A DNA stretch of 5,480 bases from Anaerolineae bacterium. GTDB lineage: Bacteria > Chloroflexota > Anaerolineae > B4-G1 > SLSP01. Shown here in pieces: positions 1 to 5,358 of the stretch. The notes beneath the pieces were generated by a model. That model was given only the letters and a program-made list of their open reading frames with translations. It was not told the origin of the DNA and searched no databases. The stretch lies in assembly GCA_018055515.1 (NCBI GenBank), contig JAGPHL010000172.1:1-5480 (forward strand), in the 5' to 3' direction. The position numbers were made by a program, and so were the translations under genes. Every line of letters starts with the position of its first letter. Within the stretch, counting starts at the first letter, position 1.

Positions 1-2
1 CG

Positions 3-200
3 GGCAGCGGCATCCCGCCGGAGTTCCTGGGGCGCATTTTCGAGAAGTTCACCCAGGCGGAGAAGGACATCCGGGCGCATCGTGGCACCGGCCTGGGACT
101 CACTTTCTGCAAGATGGCGGTGGAAGCTCATGGCGGCCGCATTTGGGTGGAGAGCGAATTGGGGAAGGGCAGCACCTTCTCGTTTGCGTTACCGGTGTGA
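3..200 (+). CDS. Sensor histidine kinase, C-terminal fragment (HATPase_c domain)
   Basis: This is the 3' end of a sensor histidine kinase, truncated by the left window edge. The reading frame begins at base 3 and closes at TGA 198-200, giving 65 residues. The fragment opens with GSGIP, the G1 box of the GHKL ATP-binding fold, whose preceding Asp lies outside the window. It continues with an F-box-like segment (RIFEKFTQ) and the ATP-lid glycine box GTGLGL, then the helix and closing strands AVEAHGGRIWVES and KGSTFSFALPV. By family knowledge this domain binds ATP and phosphorylates a histidine in the upstream dimerisation domain, which then passes phosphate to a response regulator. The protein ends right after the catalytic domain, so no receiver is fused at the C-terminus. 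The sensed signal, any membrane segments and the partner regulator cannot be seen. The next gene on this strand starts 380 bp downstream, but only 71 bp if the inserted element is removed. Confidence 0.95.
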   Translation, partial: GSGIPPEFLGRIFEKFTQAEKDIRAHRGTGLGLTFCKMAVEAHGGRIWVESELGKGSTFSFALPV

Positions 201-201
201 C

Positions 202-229
202 GGGTAATGGGTGATGGGTGATGGGATAG
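202..229 (+). repeat. Short heptamer tandem repeat (GGGTRAT)
   Basis: Four consecutive 7-base units follow the kinase stop codon by one base: GGGTAAT, GGGTGAT, GGGTGAT and a degenerate GGGATAG. It is a simple-sequence array of the heptanucleotide type found between genes in some Chloroflexota and cyanobacteria. No function can be inferred. Copy number may vary by slippage. It lies outside the mobile element further right. Confidence 0.7.
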
Positions 230-235
230 ACGGTT

Positions 236-243
236 GATTGTTT
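236..243 (+). repeat. Target-site duplication, left copy
   Basis: GATTGTTT directly abuts the left end of the miniature element and is identical to the copy at 545-552, which abuts its right end. The match stops exactly at the element boundaries. This is the expected footprint of a transposition event creating an 8-bp staggered cut. Confidence 0.85.
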
Positions 244-257
244 GTGACTGTTCAGCC
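244..257 (+). repeat. Left terminal inverted repeat of the MITE
   Basis: GTGACTGTTCAGCC is the inverse complement of the right end except at its third base (G here, A in the right end read inward). Complementarity stops after 14 bases, at position 258. The third-base difference breaks the GTAA-type terminus at this end. Confidence 0.85.
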
Positions 258-323
258 TGGCACCAGGCAGCCAGACGGCGATGAAGGAACCTTTGTGGCC
301 TGTAGCTTTTGCCCCACCCCCTG

Positions 324-361
324 CCCCCTCCCCAACGGCGCAGACGCCGTTGGGGAGGGGG
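324..361. repeat. MITE hairpin A (17-bp perfect stem)
   Basis: Bases 324-340 pair perfectly with 345-361, leaving a four-base CAGA loop. The stem has a C-run/G-run outer part and an AACGGCG/CGCCGTT inner part. Its axis is at 342.5, 49.5 bp left of the axis of the central hairpin. Confidence 0.85.
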
Positions 362-363
362 AG

Positions 364-412
364 AAAAAAATTGGGGCTTTGCAGGCGGGCGTAGCCCGCC
401 TGCAAAGCCCCA
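364..412 (-). terminator. Possible minus-strand intrinsic terminator (hairpin B plus T-tract)
   Basis: Read on the minus strand, the 19-bp GC-rich stem is followed after one base beyond the stem (A) by seven consecutive T (complement of 364-370). This is the arrangement of a rho-independent terminator. It would stop leftward, antisense transcription toward the kinase gene. On the plus strand the stem is followed by A, so no rightward termination is predicted. The shape is seen directly; activity is inferred, because the stem may instead exist for transposition. Confidence 0.4.
372..412. repeat. MITE hairpin B (19-bp perfect stem, central)
   Basis: Bases 372-390 pair without mismatch with 394-412 around a three-base GTA loop. 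The axis is at 392, within 2 bp of the midpoint of the whole element (394). Runs of A flank it on both sides (364-370 and 414-421). It is the longest perfect stem in the window. Confidence 0.9.
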
Positions 413-413
413 C

Positions 414-457
414 AAAAAAAAGTTCCCCTTTCCCCCGCGCCGCGCGGGGGAAAGGGG
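414..457 (-). terminator. Possible minus-strand intrinsic terminator (hairpin C plus T-tract)
   Basis: On the minus strand the 15-bp stem at 425-457 is followed by AAC and then eight T (complement of 414-421). With hairpin B this makes two terminator-like structures in tandem, both facing left. Activity is inferred only. Confidence 0.35.
425..457. repeat. MITE hairpin C (15-bp perfect stem)
   Basis: Bases 425-439 pair with 443-457 around a CCG loop, and the palindrome is centred on base 441. The arms read CCCC-TTT-CCCCC-GCG inward. The axis is 49 bp right of hairpin B, mirroring hairpin A on the other side. Confidence 0.85.
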
Positions 458-530
458 CCAGGGGATAGGGGGCAAAAGTTGATACTCAATCTTCAAAGGT
501 CGCGAGGAAATCTTGCGTTTTTTAGTCAGT

Positions 531-544
531 GGCTGAACAGTTAC
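531..544 (-). repeat. Right terminal inverted repeat of the MITE
   Basis: Read inward on the minus strand this end is GTAACTGTTCAGCC. The leading GTAA is the terminus expected for IS66-type ends. It matches the left end at 13 of 14 positions. Confidence 0.85.
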
Positions 545-552
545 GATTGTTT
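545..552 (+). repeat. Target-site duplication, right copy
   Basis: GATTGTTT begins at the first base after the right terminal repeat and is identical to 236-243. It lies 28 bp before the start codon of the next gene, so the insertion entered that gene's leader. Confidence 0.85.
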
Positions 553-567
553 TTAACAGGGCAGGAC

Positions 568-572
568 AGGAG
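568..572 (+). promoter_or_regulatory. Ribosome binding site for the secreted repeat protein
   Basis: AGGAG sits eight bases before the ATG at 581, which decides this start over the ATG at 587 (14 bases away). It lies just right of the mobile element and its duplicated target, so the insertion left it intact. Confidence 0.75.
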
Positions 573-580
573 ATGTAGCG

Positions 581-3500
581 ATGAAGATGAGATGGTTCAG
601 CGCGATCGTACTCTTGAGTTTGTTGATGCCTGCTGGCGTTGCCTACGGCGCTTCCCTGCCTCAAAATCCCCCTGCTGAAGCAACTGTGGTTTCACCTGCC
701 TGGGAGGTTGTGATCCCGACCGCATGGACGCGCTTCTGGCGTTCCCCCGCGTATGACCTCAACCGCACGGTGTACGCGATCGCCGACGACGAGCTGCGGG
801 TGAGCACCGACGACGGCGATTCCTGGCAGCCGCTGTACCGCGCCGACGGAGAGCTGCGCGCGCTGGCTTTCGACCCGACGGCCGCCTGGGATCCGACGCT
901 GTTTGTCGCTGGCGCTGCGAGCGATTCGACCGGCTACGTGCAGCGCTCCACTGACGGTGGATTGAGCTGGCAGACGGTCCTGACGGACACGGAAAAGCCT
1001 TTCCGGGACGTCGCGGCGGTTCGAGGGGCGACGGGCGCGCTGGTGGTTTTCGCCGCTGGCGAGGATCACCTCTGGCGTTCCGCCGACGGCGGTGACAGTT
1101 GGACGCCGCTCCATGCCGCCCTGCCTGAATTTGCGTCCCTTGATCACCTCTTCCCCTCGCCGGATTTCGCCGCCGATGGCACCGTGTACCTCACTGGCTT
1201 CAATCCCCCCCTTCGTTCCACCGATGGCGGGCTGACGTGGCAGCAGATTTCAATCCCCGGCGTGGACATCCCCCGTGAGGTGAGCTTCTCCCCGAATTAT
1301 GCCGCCGATGGGACGTTGTGGGTGAGCTATTTCTGGATTGAGGGCAGCGGGGAGGAGGACCTTCCCATGAACGGCATCGTCCGTTCCACGGATCGCGGGC
1401 TGACCTGGCAGAAGGCCCGCGAGGGGCTGCCCGTGGACTGGCCCGACGGTTGGATTCTGGGCCTGGCGGTCTCGCCGGAGTATGCCGCCGATCAAGCCCT
1501 GTTTACGGTGGAGCGCGTCGCGACTGGCGAAGGAACCGCCCATGAGTTTTACCGCAGCCACGATCGCGGCAGCACGTGGGAGCTGCAGGGGCTGACGCCG
1601 AATGCCACGCCTCACGGGTTGGTCGCCGTCCGGCGCGATTTGCTCTTCCTGCCGACCGAGCACGGCCTGTATCGCCTCCGCACCCCCTGCTGGGAATGGT
1701 TGCGCAATGGCAATTGCGAGCAGACCACGGCCTGGGAATTTCCGGCGACGCCCATCACTGCCGCCTACACCCTGGAGCAGGCGCACAGCCCTTCCCGCTC
1801 CTTGCGCGTGGGATTGACGACCGCTGCGAATTGGTTGGGCTATTCCTCGGCGCGGCAGCGGATCAGTCTGCCCTCGACGCTGATGACCGCGACGCTGAGT
1901 GCCTGGCTCTACCCGCTCTCCACGGAAGTGCAGCTGGCGCAGCTCGACGCCGGGGTGCAGCGTCTTCCCTCAGCCATGGCCGGCGACGCGCAATACGTGC
2001 TGCTGCTCGACGATCAGGGCCTCATTCTGGAGCGCTTGCTCTGGACCCGTTCCAACAGCCGCCAATGGAGCCATTACAGCTTCGACTTGAGCGCCTACAT
2101 CGGGCGGAGCTTCTGGCTCCTCTTCGGCGTCTACAACGACGGGAGCGGGGGGAAGACGGGCATGTACGTGGATGACGTCTCCCTCTCCGGCTGCCAGACG
2201 CCCTCTGCGCCGCCGGAGCTGCCGGCGCCGCAGACCCATTCCGTCCCCCAGGACTTTCTGCTGAGCGACGCGGCCGGCCCGCAGCGCAGCCCGGCGCTCG
2301 CCTACAACGCCGGCGATGACGAATACCTGGCAGTCTGGACGAGCGTGCGCGAGGCGGCGACGTCAGATATCGTGGCGCAGCGTCTCAGCCGCGATGGGCG
2401 GCTGTTGGGCCCGGCAGTGACCCTCACCGTCAGCCCGACGCTCCAGGCGCAGCCCGCTGTGGCTTACCTGGCGGGCGCCGAACGCTACCTGGTGGTCTGG
2501 GAGGAGCGCTCGGCGGTTGACGGCCTGGCCGATATTTACGGGAGATGGGTCACGCGCGCGGGGTTGCCAGATGGTGACGTGTTCCCCATCGTAGCGGCGG
2601 AGGGCGCGCAGAGTGGGCCGCAGGTAGCCGCTGCTGCTGACACTGCCCTTGTGGTGTGGACCGATGCGCAGCCGTTGCCCGCGCGCGTGCGGGGGCGGCA
2701 GGTGAATGGCGCGGGCACTCTGGGCGTGGCGATCCTCGACATTTCCGACGGCGCAGGAGTGGCGGCTTTCCCCGCCGTGGCTTTCAGCCCGGCTTTGAGT
2801 GAGTTCGTAGTCGCCTGGGAGGACCGTCGCGGCGAGGCGCATGAGACTATTTACGCGCAGCGGGTGACCGCCGCGGGCGAGCTTGACGGCGACAACGTCG
2901 CGGTCAGCGCTGCGGCCGGCGCGCAACGGCGGGTTGCCGTGGCGGCGAACTCCACCCATGGGCGGGTGCTCTTCGTCTGGAATGACTGGCGCCTCGCGAC
3001 GCCGCAGCTCTACGGACGGGAGCTCGATTTCAGCGTGGATCTCCTGCAGCCGCCGGAGTTCCGGATCAGCACGGAGGTCATTGCGGAAGGCGCGCCGGCC
3101 CTGGCCTTCTGGCCCGACGCGAACGGCTATCTCGTCATCTGGCAGGCGCCGACGGGGGAGGGCGACCTGTTGGCGCGGCGGGTGCTCAGCGGCGGGCTGC
3201 CGTGGGGGCTGCCGGTGTCCGTGAGCGATGACCCGCGCGCCCAAACGAGCCCGGCGCTGGCCGTGGCGACCGCCTCCGACCCCGATACGGCGGTGGTGGT
3301 GTGGCAGGATGCGCGTGCTGGCGCCAACACCGGCATCTACGGTCAACGCCTCCAGCACAATGGAGGGCGACTGGGCCTGCACTTCGGGCTGACGGGGTTG
3401 CCGCGCTTGCAGACGCGCCCCGCCCTCGCTTACAGCCGCACCTCCGACCGGTTTCTGGCGTCGTGGGCTAATGTGTTCGGCGGCGGTGGCAATCAGAGCA

Positions 3501-4591
3501 CGGCGGTGCAGGCGTATCTGCTGGAGGGAGACGGTTCCCTGGCGAGCGCGCCCATCACCCTCACGGAGCACGTGCTCACGGAGACGACCGGCGTCTCTGT
3601 CGCCTGGGATTCTTGGGGCGACGACGAGTTCCTCGCGGTGTGGAGCGCCGCTGAGGGCATTGTCGGGCAGCGGGTCGCCGCGGATGGGAGCCTCAGCGGC
3701 GCTAACTTTGTCGTCGCGGCGCTGCCGGCGACATTGCGGGCGCCCTTTGTCGTCGCGGGCTCGAATGTGTACCTGGTCGTCTTCGAGGCCACCGAGCCCC
3801 TGAGCGGGACGACGGACATCTACGGGCAATTGCTCATGCACGATGGTGCGCTTTTGGGCGACGAGGTCAACATCTCCCGCCTGGAGGTCGCGGGGCAGCA
3901 GGCATTGAACCCGCACGCGGCGTATGACGCCGTCAACAACGTCTTTTTTGTGGTCTGGCAGGAACAGGATCCCGCCAGCCCGGACGTCCCGCGCTGGGAC
4001 ATTGCCGGGCAGGCGCTGGCGGGCGAGGACGGCAGCCTGTTGGGATCGCGGCAACTGCTGACGCATACGCCGACCCTGCAAGAGAGTCAGCCGCGCATTG
4101 CCTGGGCAGGGCCGGAGGAGCGCGCTTTCTACCTTGTGGTCTGGGCCGCTTTCGACACGGAGACCGGCCAATCCGAGATCATGGCGCGGCGTCTGGAGGA
4201 ATCTGGTGTGCCGGTGGGGGACGCGACTCCGCTCACGGCGACGGCGACGGAACAGGAGGGGCGCCCGGCGCTGGGCTATGATCCTTTCGAACAGCGTTTC
4301 CTGGTGGTCTGGGACATCACGGCCCAGGGAGGGAGCGCCGCTTCCGCGATTCAGGGGCGGTGGCTGGACCCGGCGGGGCTGCCGGTGGAGGAGCTGCTCT
4401 CATTCGCCGAGGCGTCCGACAGCGCGCGCAACTCGCCGGTCGTCGCGGCGCGGCCAGGTCGGGGCAGCTGGCTGGTCGCCTGGGAGGACGGGCGCGTGGA
4501 TACGGCGCTCGAACACCTCAACATTTACGCGCGACGCATCGCCAGTCAGCGCCGCGTCTTTCTGCCGTTAGTGCTGAAGCTGAAACAGTAG
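581..4591 (+). CDS. Large secreted Asp-box propeller / jelly-roll / tandem-repeat protein
   Basis: The 1336-residue exported protein has no recognised gene name. Residues 1-24 are a signal peptide: basic MKMR, a hydrophobic core, and a likely cut near AYG/A at 23-24. No later membrane helix is evident. Residues about 40-368 form a probable beta-propeller with six Asp-boxes (S-x-D-x-G-x-x-W) at 75-82, 123-130, 167-174, 213-220, 269-276 and 326-333. A last blade without the box gives about seven. Asp-boxes are structural, so they do not prove sialidase activity. Residues 370-538 look like a jelly-roll (carbohydrate-binding or MAM-like), opening WLRNGNCE and closing YVDDVSLSGC. The protein's only cysteines (370, 379, 538) lie in it. 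Residues 560-1321 hold fourteen repeats of about 55 residues. The end is RRVFLPLVLKLKQ. No catalytic site is visible. A role in surface binding or adhesion is the best inference. Confidence 0.9.
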   Translation: MKMRWFSAIVLLSLLMPAGVAYGASLPQNPPAEATVVSPAWEVVIPTAWTRFWRSPAYDLNRTVYAIADDELRVSTDDGDSWQPLYRADGELRALAFDPTAAWDPTLFVAGAASDSTGYVQRSTDGGLSWQTVLTDTEKPFRDVAAVRGATGALVVFAAGEDHLWRSADGGDSWTPLHAALPEFASLDHLFPSPDFAADGTVYLTGFNPPLRSTDGGLTWQQISIPGVDIPREVSFSPNYAADGTLWVSYFWIEGSGEEDLPMNGIVRSTDRGLTWQKAREGLPVDWPDGWILGLAVSPEYAADQALFTVERVATGEGTAHEFYRSHDRGSTWELQGLTPNATPHGLVAVRRDLLFLPTEHGLYRLRTPCWEWLRNGNCEQTTAWEFPATPITAAYTLEQAHSPSRSLRVGLTTAANWLGYSSARQRISLPSTLMTATLSAWLYPLSTEVQLAQLDAGVQRLPSAMAGDAQYVLLLDDQGLILERLLWTRSNSRQWSHYSFDLSAYIGRSFWLLFGVYNDGSGGKTGMYVDDVSLSGCQTPSAPPELPAPQTHSVPQDFLLSDAAGPQRSPALAYNAGDDEYLAVWTSVREAATSDIVAQRLSRDGRLLGPAVTLTVSPTLQAQPAVAYLAGAERYLVVWEERSAVDGLADIYGRWVTRAGLPDGDVFPIVAAEGAQSGPQVAAAADTALVVWTDAQPLPARVRGRQVNGAGTLGVAILDISDGAGVAAFPAVAFSPALSEFVVAWEDRRGEAHETIYAQRVTAAGELDGDNVAVSAAAGAQRRVAVAANSTHGRVLFVWNDWRLATPQLYGRELDFSVDLLQPPEFRISTEVIAEGAPALAFWPDANGYLVIWQAPTGEGDLLARRVLSGGLPWGLPVSVSDDPRAQTSPALAVATASDPDTAVVVWQDARAGANTGIYGQRLQHNGGRLGLHFGLTGLPRLQTRPALAYSRTSDRFLASWANVFGGGGNQSTAVQAYLLEGDGSLASAPITLTEHVLTETTGVSVAWDSWGDDEFLAVWSAAEGIVGQRVAADGSLSGANFVVAALPATLRAPFVVAGSNVYLVVFEATEPLSGTTDIYGQLLMHDGALLGDEVNISRLEVAGQQALNPHAAYDAVNNVFFVVWQEQDPASPDVPRWDIAGQALAGEDGSLLGSRQLLTHTPTLQESQPRIAWAGPEERAFYLVVWAAFDTETGQSEIMARRLEESGVPVGDATPLTATATEQEGRPALGYDPFEQRFLVVWDITAQGGSAASAIQGRWLDPAGLPVEELLSFAEASDSARNSPVVAARPGRGSWLVAWEDGRVDTALEHLNIYARRIASQRRVFLPLVLKLKQ
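698..1684 (+). other. Asp-box (BNR/VPS10-like) beta-propeller domain
   Basis: This covers residues 40-368. Blades carry RS-x-D-x-G-x-(S/T)-W turns spaced 48, 44, 46, 56 and 57 residues apart. Several open with SP-x-(Y/F)-AAD (193, 237 and 298), the pattern of bacterial sortilin-like propellers. The longer spacing in blades 5 and 6 reflects loop insertions, such as the acidic loop around 254-262. The last blade (about 345-367) ends LYRLR without an Asp-box and probably closes the ring. Seven blades is an inference from the count. Confidence 0.75.
1685..2194 (+). other. Jelly-roll domain (carbohydrate-binding / MAM-like)
   Basis: This covers residues 369-538. The start WLRNGNCE resembles the NGxFE opening, and the end YVDDVSLSGC resembles the xxDDVxL closing strand, of CBM4/9-like beta-sandwiches in secreted bacterial proteins. 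Between them lie PSRSLRVG, a typical second-strand motif, and a WSHYSFDLSAYIG segment common before the last strands. C370, C379 and C538 bracket the domain, so a disulfide tying its ends is possible. The ligand is unknown. Confidence 0.65.
2258..4543 (+). repeat. Fourteen tandem protein repeats of about 55 residues
   Basis: This covers residues 560-1321. Each unit has P-A-(L/V)-A-Y, a short acidic or polar loop, (Y/F)-L-V-V-W, then D-I-Y-G-Q-R-(L/V) and D-G-x-L-x-G. The first motif begins at residues 571, 625, 680, 731, 785, 839, 891, 947, 1005, 1055, 1111, 1171, 1229 and 1286, a period of 50-60. The tryptophan is kept in thirteen of fourteen units; repeat 10 has Phe (1068). DNA copies are diverged, so this is an old array, not a recent expansion. 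Fourteen units could fold as two seven-bladed propellers, which is an inference. Confidence 0.85.
4550..4588 (+). other. C-terminal tail RRVFLPLVLKLKQ, possible sorting or anchoring motif
   Basis: Residues 1324-1336 follow the last repeat directly: two arginines, the hydrophobic stretch VFLPLVL, then lysines. A basic-(V/I)-(Y/F)-LPLV-x-(K/R) ending recurs, from memory, in exported proteins of Chloroflexota. It is too short for a membrane anchor and is not an LPxTG motif. A sorting or processing role is hypothetical. Confidence 0.5.
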
Positions 4592-4620
4592 CCATCCCCC
4601 GAAATGGGAACGCGCTGCCG

Positions 4621-5358
4621 TCAAAGGGGGAAGTTCGCCCTGCAGGCGCGGGGAAAATCTGAAGCCGGTGACAACCGTTTCAGCAGCGTCGGGAACGAGG
4701 TGATGACCAGATCGGCCGGTTCTGGCGCGGCCTTCGAATCGGGGCCGGCTTCAAACAGGCAGGTGCGCATTCCCGCCGCGCGCCCGGCTTGCAGGTCCAG
4801 AGCGCGATCGCCGATGAGGAGCGTCGTCGCGGGAGTCAGCCCGTGGCGGGCGACAAGGGCGTTGAGTGCGGCGGGATCGGGTTTGCGGGGGAAGGGATCC
4901 TCTGCGGTGATACTGTCGCTGAAATAGCCTCCCATTCCGTGAGCGGCTAACAGCGCGTTGAGGGAGTCGCGCCCGCGGTGAGTGACGATGAAGTTGCGTC
5001 CGCCGCGGGCGCAGATTGTTGCGCAGACCTCTTTCACGCCGGGGAAGGGCGGTTGCGCCTCCGGGCCGATGGCGTTGTAGCGGCGTCGGAAAGCGCTTTC
5101 CAGCGCGTCAGCGTCTATCCCCGTTTCGTGAGCCAGGGTGGAGACGGCGTAGTGGGTGGATTCGCGCGCCAGCTGCAGGATCCGCTCGAAGGGGATCTGT
5201 GCGCCAAATTCGCGCAGGGCGGCGTCGAAGGCTTGCGTCACCGCCGGATAGGTATCGAAGAGCGTGCCGCCCGCGTCCCAAATAATGTCGTGGATCGCGA
5301 AATTCTTTGTCTCCAACGTTGCTTGCTCCCGCCGCTGCGCGGCGTTGTCGGTTTTCAT
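4621..5358 (-). CDS. HAD-superfamily hydrolase (subfamily IA), phosphatase-like
   Basis: The 245-residue cytoplasmic protein has the HAD motifs in order: motif I IIWDAGGTLFDT (nucleophile D28), motif II FIVTHRG (T126), motif III PRKPDP (K159) and motif IV IGDRALD (D184, D188). The helical cap between motifs I and II (about 37-105) fits subfamily IA, the group of phosphoglycolate phosphatases and related enzymes. The general acid/base Asp normally two residues after the nucleophile is Gly (G30), seen in some IA members but expected to slow classical phosphatase turnover. The substrate cannot be named. The ATG at 5358 overlaps the phoU stop as ATGA and has a GAGGAG site, which supports this start. 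A TTG at 5316 with GGGAG nine bases upstream is an alternative that removes 14 poorly conserved-looking residues. The gene is probably co-expressed with phoU, suggesting phosphate metabolism. No terminator is visible after its stop. Confidence 0.9.
   Translation of the reverse strand: MKTDNAAQRREQATLETKNFAIHDIIWDAGGTLFDTYPAVTQAFDAALREFGAQIPFERILQLARESTHYAVSTLAHETGIDADALESAFRRRYNAIGPEAQPPFPGVKEVCATICARGGRNFIVTHRGRDSLNALLAAHGMGGYFSDSITAEDPFPRKPDPAALNALVARHGLTPATTLLIGDRALDLQAGRAAGMRTCLFEAGPDSKAAPEPADLVITSFPTLLKRLSPASDFPRACRANFPL

Larger units (their letters stand above)
244..544. mobile_element. 301-bp non-autonomous miniature inverted-repeat element (MITE)
   Basis: The boundaries come from three agreeing signs. 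Terminal inverted repeats lie at 244-257 (GTGACTGTTCAGCC) and 531-544 (GGCTGAACAGTTAC), matching at 13 of 14 positions. A perfect 8-bp direct duplication flanks them. The interior is non-coding and strongly self-complementary. Further inward, ACCTTTG (289-295) pairs with CAAAGGT (494-500), and CTTTTGCCCC (306-315) pairs with GGGGCAAAAG (469-478). Three perfect hairpins occupy the core, at 324-361, 372-412 and 425-457. There is no transposase gene, so movement must have depended on an enzyme in trans. Reading inward from the right, the end starts GTAA. With an 8-bp duplication, this is what the IS66 family is known for, so IS66-type mobilisation is a reasonable inference but unproven. The exact duplication suggests a recent insertion. 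Confidence 0.85.

Noticed and set aside
324..457. The three evenly spaced palindromes as a CRISPR array
   Set aside because: The stems differ in sequence, so there is no repeated direct unit. The spacing is explained by the symmetric element.
479..547. Possible promoter parts: TTGATA at 479-484, TTGCGT at 513-518 and TACGAT at 542-547
   Set aside because: No pair has a spacer of 16-18 bases and adequate matches at both boxes; TTGCGT to TACGAT is 23 bases. Too weak to annotate.
100..664. Two minus-strand open frames (100-489 and 128-664) and one plus-strand frame (238-468) across the gap
   Set aside because: They run through hairpins and the ends of two real genes. Their products are low-complexity Pro/Gly/Arg text produced by palindromic DNA.
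698..1684. Calling the N-terminal propeller a sialidase
   Set aside because: Asp-boxes are structural turns shared by many propellers. The sialidase arginine triad and catalytic Tyr/Glu cannot be identified here.
2363..4171. A 602-codon open frame on the minus strand, opposite the repeat region of the secreted protein
   Set aside because: Its product is rich in Arg, Gly, Pro and His and has no domain. It mirrors the GC-biased codons of the plus-strand gene, which has a signal peptide and clear repeats. No ribosome site or independent gene context is seen.
4592..4630. Bidirectional terminator between the convergent secreted-protein and HAD genes
   Set aside because: Only a 5-bp CCCCC/GGGGG pairing with a long loop is visible, and no T-tract follows on either strand.
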